DNA of 64,000 nucleotides, from contig JAFEVB010000012.1 of the NCBI GenBank assembly GCA_032629725.1, positions 992,001 to 1,056,000 of the forward strand, given 5' to 3'. This document shows positions 22,260 through 32,734 of this stretch, piece by piece; the stretch's first letter is position 1, and each line of letters begins with the position of its first letter. A model generated the notes under the pieces. That model did no database searches, was not told the DNA's origin, and worked only from the letters and a program-made list of their open reading frames with translations. The stretch comes from Gremmenia infestans (taxonomy: Eukaryota; Ascomycota; Leotiomycetes; Helotiales; Hamatocanthoscyphaceae). Made by a program: the position numbers and the translations under genes.

Positions 22260-23383
22260 ATGGTCAGTCTTGACGTGGTAAAGCCTGCCAACGCAGCTTT
22301 GTTTAAGTCCCAACCCCTCGTTGCCGTCTTTGTGAGCACTTCTGGAATCGGCACCTACGTCCTACAAGCGCTAGCTAGCCATGCAAACAAAGGACAAGGT
22401 GTCCGCGCCTACATCGTTGCAAGAAGGAAAGCTGCAGCCGATAAAATCACCTCCGAGTGCCAGAAGTTATGCCCCAAAGGCCAGTTCCGTTTCGTGCAAA
22501 CAGACGATCTTGCGCTTCTGAAGAATGTGGATCGTGTATGCGCTGAGATTACCGACGCAGAGACCAAAGAGGCCGCTGCTACTACTGGTGGGAAGCCGAA
22601 GATTGATCTCCTGGTCATGACGCAGGGAATTCTGGCTTTTGATGGACGGAAAGGTATTCCCGTAGCCTCATTTCCACCAGCTATGCAAACCAAGTCTAAC
22701 AGCGAATCATAGAAACGAAAGAAGGCATTGACCAATCTGTGTCTCTGCTCTACTACTCTAGAATGCGCTTCATCACTCAACTCATCCCCCTGCTAACCGA
22801 ATCCCTTCTGCCCGGCCATGTCGTCTCTGTTTTTGGCCCACAGCGCGACGAGAAGCTCTTCCTGGACGACATATCGCTGCGCAACCCCAAGAATTACGGC
22901 TTTGGTTCTATGGGCTCGCATGCCTCATATTTGAAGACTTTCTACTTCGAGTACCTAGCCGCCAGGTACCCCCGCAAACTGTCTCTCATCCACTACTTCC
23001 CCGGACTTGTCGCAACCGATGCATTCACGGGAGAAAGCGTGCCGATGTTCATCAAACTCACGTGGAAGCTCATGACACCCGTACAGAGACTCTTCACTGT
23101 CCCGAAAGCCGAGTGTGGTGAACGCATTCTATTCCTTGCTTCGAAACGATTCCCCGCGCGAGATGGCACGGTATCGGAGAAGGGCACGGGTGGGCTTGAG
23201 GTCGCTACGGCGTCCGATGGTGTTGTTGGTGGTGGTGCGTATAGAGTGGATTGGGATGGTGGTATCATTCCCATCAAGAAGAATTACGAGAAGCTTCGCG
23301 CTGATGGGTGGGGGGAGAAGTTTGTGGCACATACAAACAAGGTGTTTGCCGACGTTGAGGCGGGAAAGGTCTTTACTGAATGA
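22260..23383 (+). CDS. Short-chain dehydrogenase/reductase-like protein
   Basis: Exons 22260-22653 and 22713-23383 (59-nt intron, phase 1) give 354 residues. A Rossmann-type start has VAVFVSTSGIGTYVLQAL (21-38), where the usual GxxxGIG has lost its first Gly. It is followed by VRAYIVARR, a KIDLLVMTQGIL strand (the NAG position) and HVVSVFGPQ. The expected active-site YxxxK is not canonical: YYSRMRF and SHASYLKTFYFEYL occupy that zone. The HYFPGLVATD loop matches the PG motif of SDRs. This belongs to the divergent fungal SDR group often found near secondary-metabolite genes. The substrate is unknown, and reduced or altered catalysis is possible. No other pathway genes adjoin it except perhaps the CrtC-like gene at 26022. 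Confidence 0.82.
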
Positions 23384-24772
23384 TTGTTGAGCGCAATGCC
23401 AGTCGCTGGCAGTGCGGACTGGACAAATAGCAGGCTTCAAAAGTAGTGGATACTAAAATCCAATGGAACATATTTCATACCTCTGGAAGTCATGTCAGAC
23501 AGTTGTAGCAATGCCAAACTTCAACGATACCAGTTTTCCTAGCCACTGTGGTGTCTCTATTCCTGGTTGCAGTCGCTGTCGCTGGCATATCTTATACACT
23601 TCTCGGCCAACTTCCTTAACTCGACCGTACGGTCTTCACCACCGGGTTCAATCACTGGATAGCGATACTCGATTGCCGCTCTCAGCTGACATCGACAGGG
23701 AATAGCTGGAGGCGTTTCCATTAGTCGTTTGGTAAATGTGAATCCCAAAGCCGCCAAGCTACGTATAAGCTTTTATCGACTTTTCACGGATTGCCCTCTC
23801 CCTCTCAGATCAGAAGAGACGTCCAAAGCCGGGCGTACAGCGATCCTTCTTGACGGGTGTTTGATTGTAGCTCTGCGTCTCCTACTTCTTCCCATGCTTT
23901 GAGCTCACAGCAGTCTCAGAGCTGGCAGAAGTTTGAGTTTATCGCAACAGACATGGGATTGTTGGTGGACGAGAGCTTCCCTAGGGTATTCGTGGTCTAG
24001 TATCCCCCTGGGTAGAAACTGTTTCGGGCTTCCGATGAGAGTGATCTCGAAGGTTTTATGTAGTTGACTAGATAGTTCATTTGAGGACCTCACCATACAA
24101 ACAGCATCGATTTATAATGTGTCAGGCGGACATCAAATATTAATGATCACGAGTGCCGCTTTCTGTGTGCCCAGCACGAGATTGTCCACGTGTCGTCGAA
24201 CGTTACATCAAGTAATATACCAATTGACACGAGATATTCTCTTGTCGCTCTGAAACCTGCGGCTTGATTGAGATACCATGACTGGAGCTGGAGGCTAATC
24301 GGAGGAATGTCGTGAGTTATATCGGTCACGATCCACTGGTAAGGCTAAATATGACAGTGGCCACAAATATTTGAGGGAGAGTTAAGTGATGCTCAAAAGG
24401 CGTAATTGTTGACAGTTGCTTTGAGAACGTTGATGAAGTATGTTGGAGTTGAACTAAGGTACGAGTACGAGTACAGGCGCTAGTTGGGGGGGTGTGGAGG
24501 GGGAGCTATGTACCGGGGAGGGGTCAAATGTCGAGAGATTCTTGATGAATATTCGATATATGCCCCCCAACAACCACAAGACAACCTCAGACCAAAGAGT
24601 CTAAAACCATATTTTCATACTGAAAGTAGGCTTTAGTTTGAATGTGCCACAGCAAGGAGACATAAAACGCTTAGCCCTGTGGATACCAAGACGGCATCAT
24701 CGATTTCACTACATCTCTGTCTGATATTCCTTCCCTCTTACAACGCCAGTATCAACGAAAACCAAACACAAC
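23384..24772. other. Intergenic region
   Basis: About 1.4 kb without a supported gene. A GTACGAGTACGAGTACAGG triplet repeat lies near 24462. The last ~100 bp is a CT-rich leader for the 2EXR gene. Minus-strand short frames here look random. Confidence 0.55.
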
Positions 24773-25429
24773 ATGACTTCCTTGCAAACCTTCCCCCTCT
24801 TCGCCCGTCTACCCTATGAACTGCGCGTCAAAATCTACGAATTCGCGCTTCCCGGCCCACGCGTCGTCCCCGTGCGCTACAACAGACAACAAAAACAATA
24901 CACCAGCGACGCGCCCCCTCCAGTCCTCCTCCACGTCTGCACAGAATCGCGGCGCAAGTTCACCTCTATCTACGAAAACCTCAGACTGTCCCAGAAATTC
25001 GAATCATCTATCTGGGTCGACTTCACACGCGACACCATCTTCTTCGACAACCTAGACTGCAGTCCGGAAGGCGATCTAGCGCTGGATCTGGCCAGGAGCC
25101 CGCAGAGCCAGAAGGTGCTGTATTGTGCTATTGATGCGCAGTTATGGGAGGTGCTGCGAGTTTTCCGGCCGTCTAATCTAGGTGAAGTGAGAATCATGCG
25201 GAATTTGAAGACGCTGGCGCTTGTGTTGAAGCATGATTATGATCGGGGTCTACGGCAAACACGGATGATGTATGATGGGAGGCAAACAACACAGGTTGAG
25301 GTGGGCGATACAGGATCGGAGATTCAACATGTGCAGTTCAATGTGGACAGTATTCGATGGGATTTGGAGCATGAGATTGATCCGAAGTGGGAAGGGGCAC
25401 CGCCGAATGTTCAGATGTGGATAATGTGA
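24773..25429 (+). CDS. 2EXR-domain protein
   Basis: One exon, 218 residues. The N-terminus FPLFARLPYELRVKIYEFAL is the hallmark of the fungal 2EXR family (F-x-LP-ELR-xIW/Y). It is followed by the second conserved element with PPVLLHVCTESRRKF and by SSIWVDFTRDTIFFDN. The C-terminal part is variable. Members are very numerous in leotiomycetes and sordariomycetes, and their function is not established. The decayed remnant at 9647 shows similar wording (RVNKQISTE), so both may come from the same expanded superfamily. No signal peptide or membrane segment is present. Confidence 0.9.
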   Translation: MTSLQTFPLFARLPYELRVKIYEFALPGPRVVPVRYNRQQKQYTSDAPPPVLLHVCTESRRKFTSIYENLRLSQKFESSIWVDFTRDTIFFDNLDCSPEGDLALDLARSPQSQKVLYCAIDAQLWEVLRVFRPSNLGEVRIMRNLKTLALVLKHDYDRGLRQTRMMYDGRQTTQVEVGDTGSEIQHVQFNVDSIRWDLEHEIDPKWEGAPPNVQMWIM

Positions 25430-26021
25430 AGCATGGGATATGTATGCATCAATAGGCTGATGAAGCCACAACCTTCTCCGTTACTCACCTTATGCTAATC
25501 ATGTGGAACTGATATCCGCACCACTACCCTCATTATTGGTCACCGCCCACCATGTCCGTGGAACATGTTCCTCTTGCTGCTTACCCGTGGGAGTCTCGGG
25601 AAGAGGGCAGATCAAAAACAAAACATGTCCGTTGCTATTGAGCCCATTGCCGCGTAACTACTTCAATTACAAGCCACCTACCTAGGTAGTTACCAACCAA
25701 CTCTAGAGTCAGAGAGCAATGGCATGACACTGGTCTGTTCCTGGTAATACGGTGTGCTGGATAGGGATATTAACCAACTCCAATTATATGCTATGCTAGC
25801 ATAACCAGTCTCCAATTGGTCAGGGTTTTTTGGACAGCCTTTCAATAGCCTCGCCAGCGAATTTGTTGGACAGCCTTCCAATAGCCTCGCCAGTGAATTT
25901 GTTGCCCCGCAATTCACATTCCTCCACATTCGAGATAAACGTTTTTGTTGACTTTTTGACTTTCGCTTCAAAGCTTTCTTTTCCAATCCAGCCTTACTCT
26001 GCGCCACTTTGGCAATTACCA
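25430..26021. other. Intergenic region and leader of the CrtC-like gene
   Basis: Contains a 36-bp perfect-length tandem duplication (listed separately). From about 25830 the reading frame of the downstream gene is open without an ATG. Confidence 0.6.
25831..25902. repeat. 36-bp tandem duplication
   Basis: Two adjacent 36-bp copies (25831-25866 and 25867-25902), each starting TGGACAGCCTT and ending GAATTTGT, differ at two positions, both C/T. They lie 120-190 bp upstream of the next ATG. Confidence 0.85.
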
Positions 26022-27246
26022 ATGGCGTCCCAAAAGTGGTTCAGAAGCAACGCATTCCTGCTTTCATGGCTCCTCCTGATCCTCCCAGCTTCGTCACTGA
26101 TCCCCACCGATGTCTTTCCAAGAGGGACCTCTCAAATCAAGACAATTCCCTCGCAAGCAGTCACTGGGGACATCATAGCAAACTTCCAATGTGCAAATGA
26201 CAACCTAGACGGGCCTCAGCTCTCAGCGGTCAACTCAACCTCCTTCGACTGGTGGTACTTTGATGTAGTTTCCCCCGATCTACTCACCTCCCTCACAGTC
26301 ATCTTCTTCACGACCCTCCCCTCCAGCTTTCCCTTCCTCCTCCCATCCCTCAATGTCGATGTCATAGGTGTATTCTACAGCTTCCCCAACGGCACCTACG
26401 ACAGCATATTCATCTATGCTTCGGAGGCAAACATCACCATCGACGACAGTGGCTCATCCGGGCAATATGTAGGAACTGGAACGAGCTGGAGCGGCAGCCC
26501 CGATCTATCTCGTTACGAGATCAATGTCAATTCTCCTGAACACGGCGTCTCGGGAACCTTCACGCTGGATTCGCTGGCGCCAGCTCATTTTCCCTGTGGA
26601 CCTGCCACAGCTGACCAAGACATGACGGTAGCGCCACATATCGGCTGGTCGAACGCAATGCCTGACGCTGTGGGAACAGTCAACTTGACGATTTTGGGCA
26701 CAGAGATGGGGTTTGAAGGCGTGGCGTATCATGACAAGGTACTCACTCTTACCTTTCCTATCCATCCATCCATTCATATATCCGTACATTAAACATCTTC
26801 TAACATTCATTTCTTAGAATTGGAGCGACCAACCCTTCCAACAAAACGTAGCATCTTGGTACTGGGGCCACGGACGACTCGGCGCCTATTCAATCGTCTG
26901 GTTCGACACCCTCGGCCTCGACGGCACCGAATATGTCTCCGCATACGCCTCCAAAGACGGCGAAATCGTCTTCTCGAGCTGCGAAGCCTCGTCCCTGACC
27001 GTCCGTCCCTCTGGAGGCGATGACCAATACCCGCCGTCGGCCAGCGGTGGCGATCCGACCGGTTTCACCATCTGGATGGATCTGGGAGATGCGGGGGCGT
27101 TGGATGTCAATGTGACAATAGGCACGGTCATTTCAGATGGTGGCCCGAGTTATAAGCGATGGACGGCCAGTATGGAGGGGCAGGTCTGTTGCGGGGAGTT
27201 GATGACGGGGGGTGTGGCGGTGCTGGAACAGTTCAAGTTGGTGTAG
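26022..27246 (+). CDS. Secreted CrtC/Diels-Alderase-like lipocalin-fold protein
   Basis: Exons 26022-26738 and 26818-27246 (79-nt intron, phase 0) give 381 residues. The ATG at 26022 is followed by a clear signal peptide (FLLSWLLLILPASSL). Family hallmarks are SFDWWYFDVVSPD near the N-terminus, a central HIGWSNAMPDA, and WYWGHGRLGAYSIVWFD just after the intron. These are typical of the fungal group that includes hydroxyneurosporene-synthase-like proteins, kievitone hydratase and the decalin-forming Diels-Alderases of polyketide clusters. The signal peptide and several NxT/NxS sites argue for a secreted glycoprotein, closer to the kievitone-hydratase type than to intracellular cyclases. No polyketide synthase lies in the window. 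The substrate is unknown. Confidence 0.82.
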
Positions 27247-28872
27247 AAAGCGCTTCCTATTGAATCCCTACTAGAGAGTAAGGTACATATGCAGAAGATC
27301 GCATTTCAGATCAGTATGTAAGAAAGGAATCATGATTGTAAATACTGCGTTGCCTATTCCATCATATGATTTTTGCTCACTTTCCTATCTTGAGGCGAGG
27401 TGATTGTTGTCGCATATGATAGAGAAGAATTGCTCACTTGGCATCGATCTGAAAATTTAATGAAAAGTCTCCCAGCATGTGTAGCTGTAGCTTTGACACC
27501 GCAGTAATGTCCCGCGATGCAATTGCAAAGTCGGAATTGCCGATACAAGTAGACGTGGGTGTTTAGTATTAATACAGACTTCAATTTTGAAGCCAGGGAC
27601 GAAAATGTAGTTTCCTTAGTAGATTCGAAAGCAGGTGCCGGGGGCCCACATCATATAGGCGAACAACCAAGAATTCGGAAAACTGTATACATGCAAGGCG
27701 ATCGTTGGTCCCTACTTCTAAATGATACTGTAGTGATATCCTGTTTCGCAACCCATGCAAAACAAACCATGTGACGCCCTCTTCTTCCGAAACGTCACAA
27801 ATCGGCGATACTCGTCCATACTCCTATCACTCAGTTCCAACACCAAGCCTGCATAAAATTGCACGCTCAACCCACTACTGAACTATAAGTGCTCGTTCGA
27901 CAAGCGATAAAGGAATGATGCTGCTTGATCTAGTGATGTCTTGAAGCAATGCACGGAAAAAGACGTAATGCGGAATAATATCACAAAGCTAGCATGCGCG
28001 ACCCAGCCGGCCTATGGGTCTTTCTGGACTTAACTCTACAGTATCCCCATCGATTGGAATCTGCGACTAGGACAAATGCGGATGAGATATGTTCTGTATC
28101 CTCATATTTAAACACCGTATATTGTTGTCAGGAAAGACTGATGTAACAGCTGGTCTAGAGATGACCCCAGTTGTCCGAATACAATTCGTGAGCCACTTGA
28201 CTCTATATTTTCACGCAGAGCCTGCTTTTAAGGAGGCGTGCACTGTACGATGTAAAATTTTGCTTGCACTTGAAAACGAAGCAAACGAGAACAGACTTCG
28301 CAGACCATCTTCGCGATACTCCATGCTATTGAAAGACAGCAGAACAGAAAGAATATATCACAATAGTAAGAACTTATTTCTCGACCTTGAAGCTGAGAAG
28401 ATGGGCTTGGCTTCTCCTCAGTGGCCACTCATAGCGCACGAATTAGGCAACCATCTCCACTTCTATATCAACAGGCCAAATAAAACACGGAGCTAGGGCT
28501 GAGAGATACCCGGATCTGGAGGGCGGTGCTATATATCGCAGACTCTGAGTCTCGATATGAGGTGCTTGAATCTGGTACCTAAAAACCTTGGAAGAGATCG
28601 TAACATAAGAAGGGTGGGTCGAAAGAGCTCACCTGGCACTATGAGCGGCCAATCCTCAGACATTCAGAGCGCTGCAGGCAATTACATAAAAGCGTAGTTC
28701 AATGTACCTTTAAGGTGATCCTCTGACGCTCTGTAAGTCTGTAATTTCTTTCTTTCTTTTTTTCTTTCCAAGTTGCCCAAACCTCTAACCCAAAAACGCC
28801 TGCCTAACAGTATGGTATCGCTGTACTCCAGAAAAGCAACGCAAAGCATAACTCTAGTCTATTTCTAACCAT
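27247..28872. other. Intergenic region between convergent genes
   Basis: 3' regions of the CrtC-like gene (plus) and the PPN2-like gene (minus) meet here. An ATG frame at 28089-28496 (135 codons) has no family features, no promoter signs and low-complexity gaps, so I do not call it. A CTTT tract lies at 28746-28768. Confidence 0.5.
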
Positions 28873-29979
28873 CTATTTTTGTCTCCCGTCTTTGCAGTCG
28901 ACTTGAACTAGCTTGTGCTTATGATCTGACTGGCCACCTTCTATGACGATGGCTGAAAGTTTTCCTCCCTTTAGACATCCGGTGTCTATTCCCATACTGT
29001 ATTTCTCCATCTGGAGTCCTCGTTTCGAATCGTGCCCGTAAATTACCGTGGAGCGTTTGTGCTTCGGAAGGTGTTTTTGGAATTCATTCCAGACCTGCCA
29101 CCATTGTTTTAGCAAGCGTACGTAGACGGGCGGACAGAGCTCAGAGGAACATACCTTCATCCAGCCATTGCCCTCTCTCTCATCACTAGGCACCCCATGC
29201 TTAATAGTCCGCATGTTCATAACCATAGTCGGATCCTGGTTCTCCAGCTCTACACCGGGAACAAGACCCGCATGTACGACGACCACCTGGCCCATATCGC
29301 CCAACTTTCCAACACGAAGAATGACCGGGCATTGCTTCAACCATTTGATCCTCTTCTGCCCCAACTCCTTAACTAGCTTCCTATCCTTATAATCCCCATG
29401 GTTGAAAGACACCTCCTCAAGCACATCCTGCACCTTATCCACCGGCTCGCTCGGACCCGGCGCATCCAAATCCATATGCTCAGCCATCATATCCGCCGCG
29501 GCAAGAATGATACGATCCTCATGATTCCCCCTAACGACCGTCGCGTCCAGCTTCCGCGCCAAATCCACCACAGCCTTGGAATCCGGGCCCTTGGAAATAA
29601 TATCCCCCGCCAATATCAAATGATCCTGCTTCTCCTTGAAGCCCACCTTCTCCAGCAGCTGCACCAGGGATTCCTCCATCCCATGCACATCCCCGACAAT
29701 GACCAACCGCCCGGAGTTCCTATGCTTGCCGGTCTCCGGGATGTATTTCGCAGGGAGGTCCATGATCTGAATCGTGTCTTTGAATTCCGGCCGCGCGTTG
29801 AGGCCATATTGATCTACGCTTTCGTCTGCGTTCGCCATGGTGATTCTCGATATCAGAGCGTAGGCTATCCATGACAGCCCGAATAGAGATGCTACGTATG
29901 AAAAAACCCTTCCGCGTTTCGATCGCGATAATTGCGTCTTCGCCACTCGGCCCCTGTTGTACTCTGGTAGGACAGGCAT
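28873..29979 (-). CDS. PPN2: PPN2-type vacuolar endopolyphosphatase (PPP-fold metallophosphoesterase)
   Basis: Two exons on the minus strand: 29979-29155 and 29094-28873, with a 60-nt intron (donor GTATGT, acceptor GGCAG) that keeps frame and has no stop. Spliced length is 348 residues. An N-terminal basic segment and one transmembrane helix (about 26-44) would anchor it in the vacuole membrane. Metal and phosphate motifs are GDVHG (96-100), GDIISKGPDS (125-134), GNHED (151-155), HAG (236-238) and YGHD (294-297). This is the set of yeast Ppn2, a Zn-dependent endopolyphosphatase. Removing the intron restores the contiguous GWMKVWNEFQ segment expected in the family. A general PPP-like phosphatase role remains possible. 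Confidence 0.87.
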   Translation of the reverse strand: MPVLPEYNRGRVAKTQLSRSKRGRVFSYVASLFGLSWIAYALISRITMANADESVDQYGLNARPEFKDTIQIMDLPAKYIPETGKHRNSGRLVIVGDVHGMEESLVQLLEKVGFKEKQDHLILAGDIISKGPDSKAVVDLARKLDATVVRGNHEDRIILAAADMMAEHMDLDAPGPSEPVDKVQDVLEEVSFNHGDYKDRKLVKELGQKRIKWLKQCPVILRVGKLGDMGQVVVVHAGLVPGVELENQDPTMVMNMRTIKHGVPSDEREGNGWMKVCSSELCPPVYVRLLKQWWQVWNEFQKHLPKHKRSTVIYGHDSKRGLQMEKYSMGIDTGCLKGGKLSAIVIEGGQSDHKHKLVQVDCKDGRQK

Positions 29980-31228
29980 CCGCGTGGCTTTATGTTGCAG
30001 TTGCAGTTCAGATGGGTTGCAGTTCCAGCCGGCTAGTATTTCGGGTTTTGTCCCCCCCCGGATGTATGCGGGAATTTGCTTCTGAGAAGCTAGCGAATTC
30101 GTAGAAACAATGTTTTCGTACGGTATACTGTATAGATATTTTGTAATAGGAATAAGGATAATTAGGATAATTAGGATACGTGTGTAGATATAAATAGGAT
30201 GGGGATTTTGTTAGTGTTTATGTCAGATTTTGAAGTTCTACATGGGTTCGGGATTTCTGCACTCTGACGCAGGCAACACATGGCGTGGCGTGTCGTGTCG
30301 TGGCCTGGCGCCCCAGCCCGTTTGGCGGGGTCCCCTGAAAATATCAGTCTAGGGCGTGCCTTTCGATCTCAATTGCAACTTCAACTTCAACTTCAACCTC
30401 AACGCTCAAATTTTAAATTGTACACTGAGTTCATAATCTCCAGGATGATCTCAGATTGAAGGCACGTCTAGGCAGGAACATTGTCGTTTCCAGGGATAGA
30501 TAATATTTGGGGTTTATTGGGCAGTTAGTGGTATGGGCAGCAGCACAGGTAAGGCTGAGCTAAGAGATGTAGAATGTTTGACACATTCCAGCGACACTTC
30601 ACTTGCAGATATGAAGCTTTACTTGCGTATATCTAGGGGACTTGGGGACATTTCTAGAAGCTTGATAATTCCGTACACCTGACTAAAGTCAGTAGATTTG
30701 GAAAGTTCCAGGGGTTTCCGAACATTGTTATAAGCTCTCAGGAGGTCATATAATGGCAAAGGTCCCACTGCCTAGGCTGTCATACACAGCATCCCCTAAT
30801 GGTTCATGATATCTCACAGCCAGTCGATGATTCATAATCATGCTTTTGTACTCATTTACGAACCGTACCCAGCAGCAGAGCCACCCCATGCGCAAGCCTC
30901 CGTCGTTCCGTAAATGTGCCACTGATTTTGAGAGAATGACAGAAGCGTATAGTGCGCCAAAGCTCCATCCATCCATCCTAAAGCAAATGCAAATATGAAA
31001 GTAGACTAAAAGTGAACTAAAAGATGACTCAAAGGCTAGAAAATATATCTGCTTCGGAGAAATATGTCAGACCACCCCGAACTCGCATATATCACTGCGA
31101 GATGCCCAAACCTAACGCCTACCCAGATAACGTGGGCGAAGAATGCCACCTCCCACACCCCCAATTAAAAATGTTCCACTCCCCGTGAGACATTCAAAAT
31201 ATCGCCATGACCGTAAGGATCCCACCAC
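29980..31228. other. Intergenic region
   Basis: Promoter of the PPN2-like gene and 3' region of the BTB-like gene. It contains GGCGTGGCGTGTCGTGTCGTGG near 30284 and a CAACTT-type repeat at about 30376-30405. No gene was seen. Confidence 0.55.
30376..30405. repeat. Hexamer repeat (CAACTT)n
   Basis: About five CAACTT/CAACCT units in tandem, in the upstream region of the PPN2-like gene. Confidence 0.65.
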
Positions 31229-32734
31229 CTACTCCTGCTCCCACGGGAATTCCTCCTCCAATATCTTCGCGCAAGTGAGCCACGGAAGCTTATCGTCAGC
31301 CTCATTCCGCTTAGCTTGCGAGCGATCGTGCAGCAGATGCCTAACAATCGGCTTCAATTCCTCCTTGATAATGTCCAAAGCGTCCACAAAGCAACGTTTG
31401 CCTTTGCCAGACATCATAAAGCAGTTATAGAACTGTTCAAGCGAATCCTTGCCAAGGTACGCCTCGCCACCATGGCCAATGGTACGGTAAAAATGGACAC
31501 CTCCATCGGGTCCGCGGTGATGCAAGTTCGAGAAGTAAGCGGATGATATGTACTGCTGAACTAGAGAGCGGGCCTGCCAGAGGTATATATCGGTATCGTA
31601 AACCGCACGACTCGGAATGACATTGCCCTTCTGAACATGCATCATGCGGGGCGGATAGTAGTCCAGAAGTCGACGCTCAACTTCAAGTTTCTTCTCCTTG
31701 ATCTCTTTAACTTTCTTCTCGGCAAGTTCGAGGATCTTGCGCCGGAGCGGGTTGCTCATGAACCAACGCTGATCAATGTCTTGTTTCATGTCTAGCTTGC
31801 CGACGACATGGACCATAGCCTCACGGAACAAGATTGGGGATCGGATACGTGCTGCCATGAAAGCCCAGCGCTCTGGTTTTGCGGCCATGTGACGCCAGAG
31901 CAGTTGACCTAAGCGAAGGAAGATACCTTCAAGAGTGATATGGAGGCTGTGGAGAGCATCGAGGTGCTCGGCTGCAAGCAAGACGGCGACGGCATCGGCA
32001 ATGTAGCCTATTCCAGCGTTCTTCTTTTCGTCTTTGGTAAGGTCGGGCTCGATATTGTAGATGCATTTGAAGAGATTATCGTAGACCTTATGGTATTTGT
32101 CTTTCCGCTGTGCAACATCGTCGTTCAATCTTAGAGTGCTCCTTGACGAATGCTCCTGTGCAGAGCTTAGCCTGGGATCTTTGCAAAGAACATTAATCCA
32201 CGAAAATTGAGACATTGAGGCCCACTAGAAACCGTATGCATGGATTGGACAAATGAAGCCCGGTTGAGCCTAGAGACATGCGATTAGACGCTTAGGACAA
32301 CTTACAACAAGCTTGAAAGACCGAAGACGACAGTCAGTGGGGTTCTCCGTAAACTCAACCATTTCCAACTTCCACCTGATCGTCATTCCCACCTCCCGCT
32401 GCTTTCTGGTGATACGAGCAGCCTTGTTGGGGTCAAGCAGACCCGCCAAGATATTTGAGTACTTTATGAGATATGAGCTGTGAAGTCGCCATGTGTGGCC
32501 AGCACCGGAGATGATCAACACGTCACCATCTGCATACTGCGGGAATACATTCGGGTCAACACCCATGCAAGAACCGCCGAGGATCTGCTGGTTGATGACA
32601 TCATATTGTGCCAGTTGCGCTTCCAAAAGTGATTCTATATTCCCATTAGGAATGGCAGTTGAAAGATCGGGGAGTCCGACGGGAGGTTGAAGCATGGCAG
32701 TCTGGCCGTTGGTAATATTGGGGATGGTAACCAT
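31229..32734 (-). CDS. BTB-like fungal protein of unknown role
   Basis: Minus-strand exons 32734-32306 and 32224-31229 (81-nt intron, phase 0) give 474 residues. The acceptor after TTTCTAG is needed because an in-frame stop precedes it; it leads to WASMSQFSW. Residues ~69-102 read DGDVLIISGAGHTWRLHSSY followed by LIKYSNILAGLL. This is the start of a BTB/POZ-like fold as found in many fungal proteins, here preceded by a 65-residue flexible N-terminus. The remainder is helical and charged (KKVKEIKEKKLEVERRLLD), with no enzyme motif. The family is abundant in leotiomycetes. BTB domains mediate protein pairing, often in Cullin-3 ligases, but no partner can be named here. Confidence 0.78.

Noticed and set aside
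22260..27246. A secondary-metabolite cluster formed by the SDR and CrtC/Diels-Alderase-like genes
   Set aside because: No synthase, P450, transporter or regulator lies between or beside them, and the CrtC-like protein has a signal peptide.
28089..28496. 135-codon frame between convergent genes
   Set aside because: The composition looks random, and there is no motif, signal peptide or splice support.
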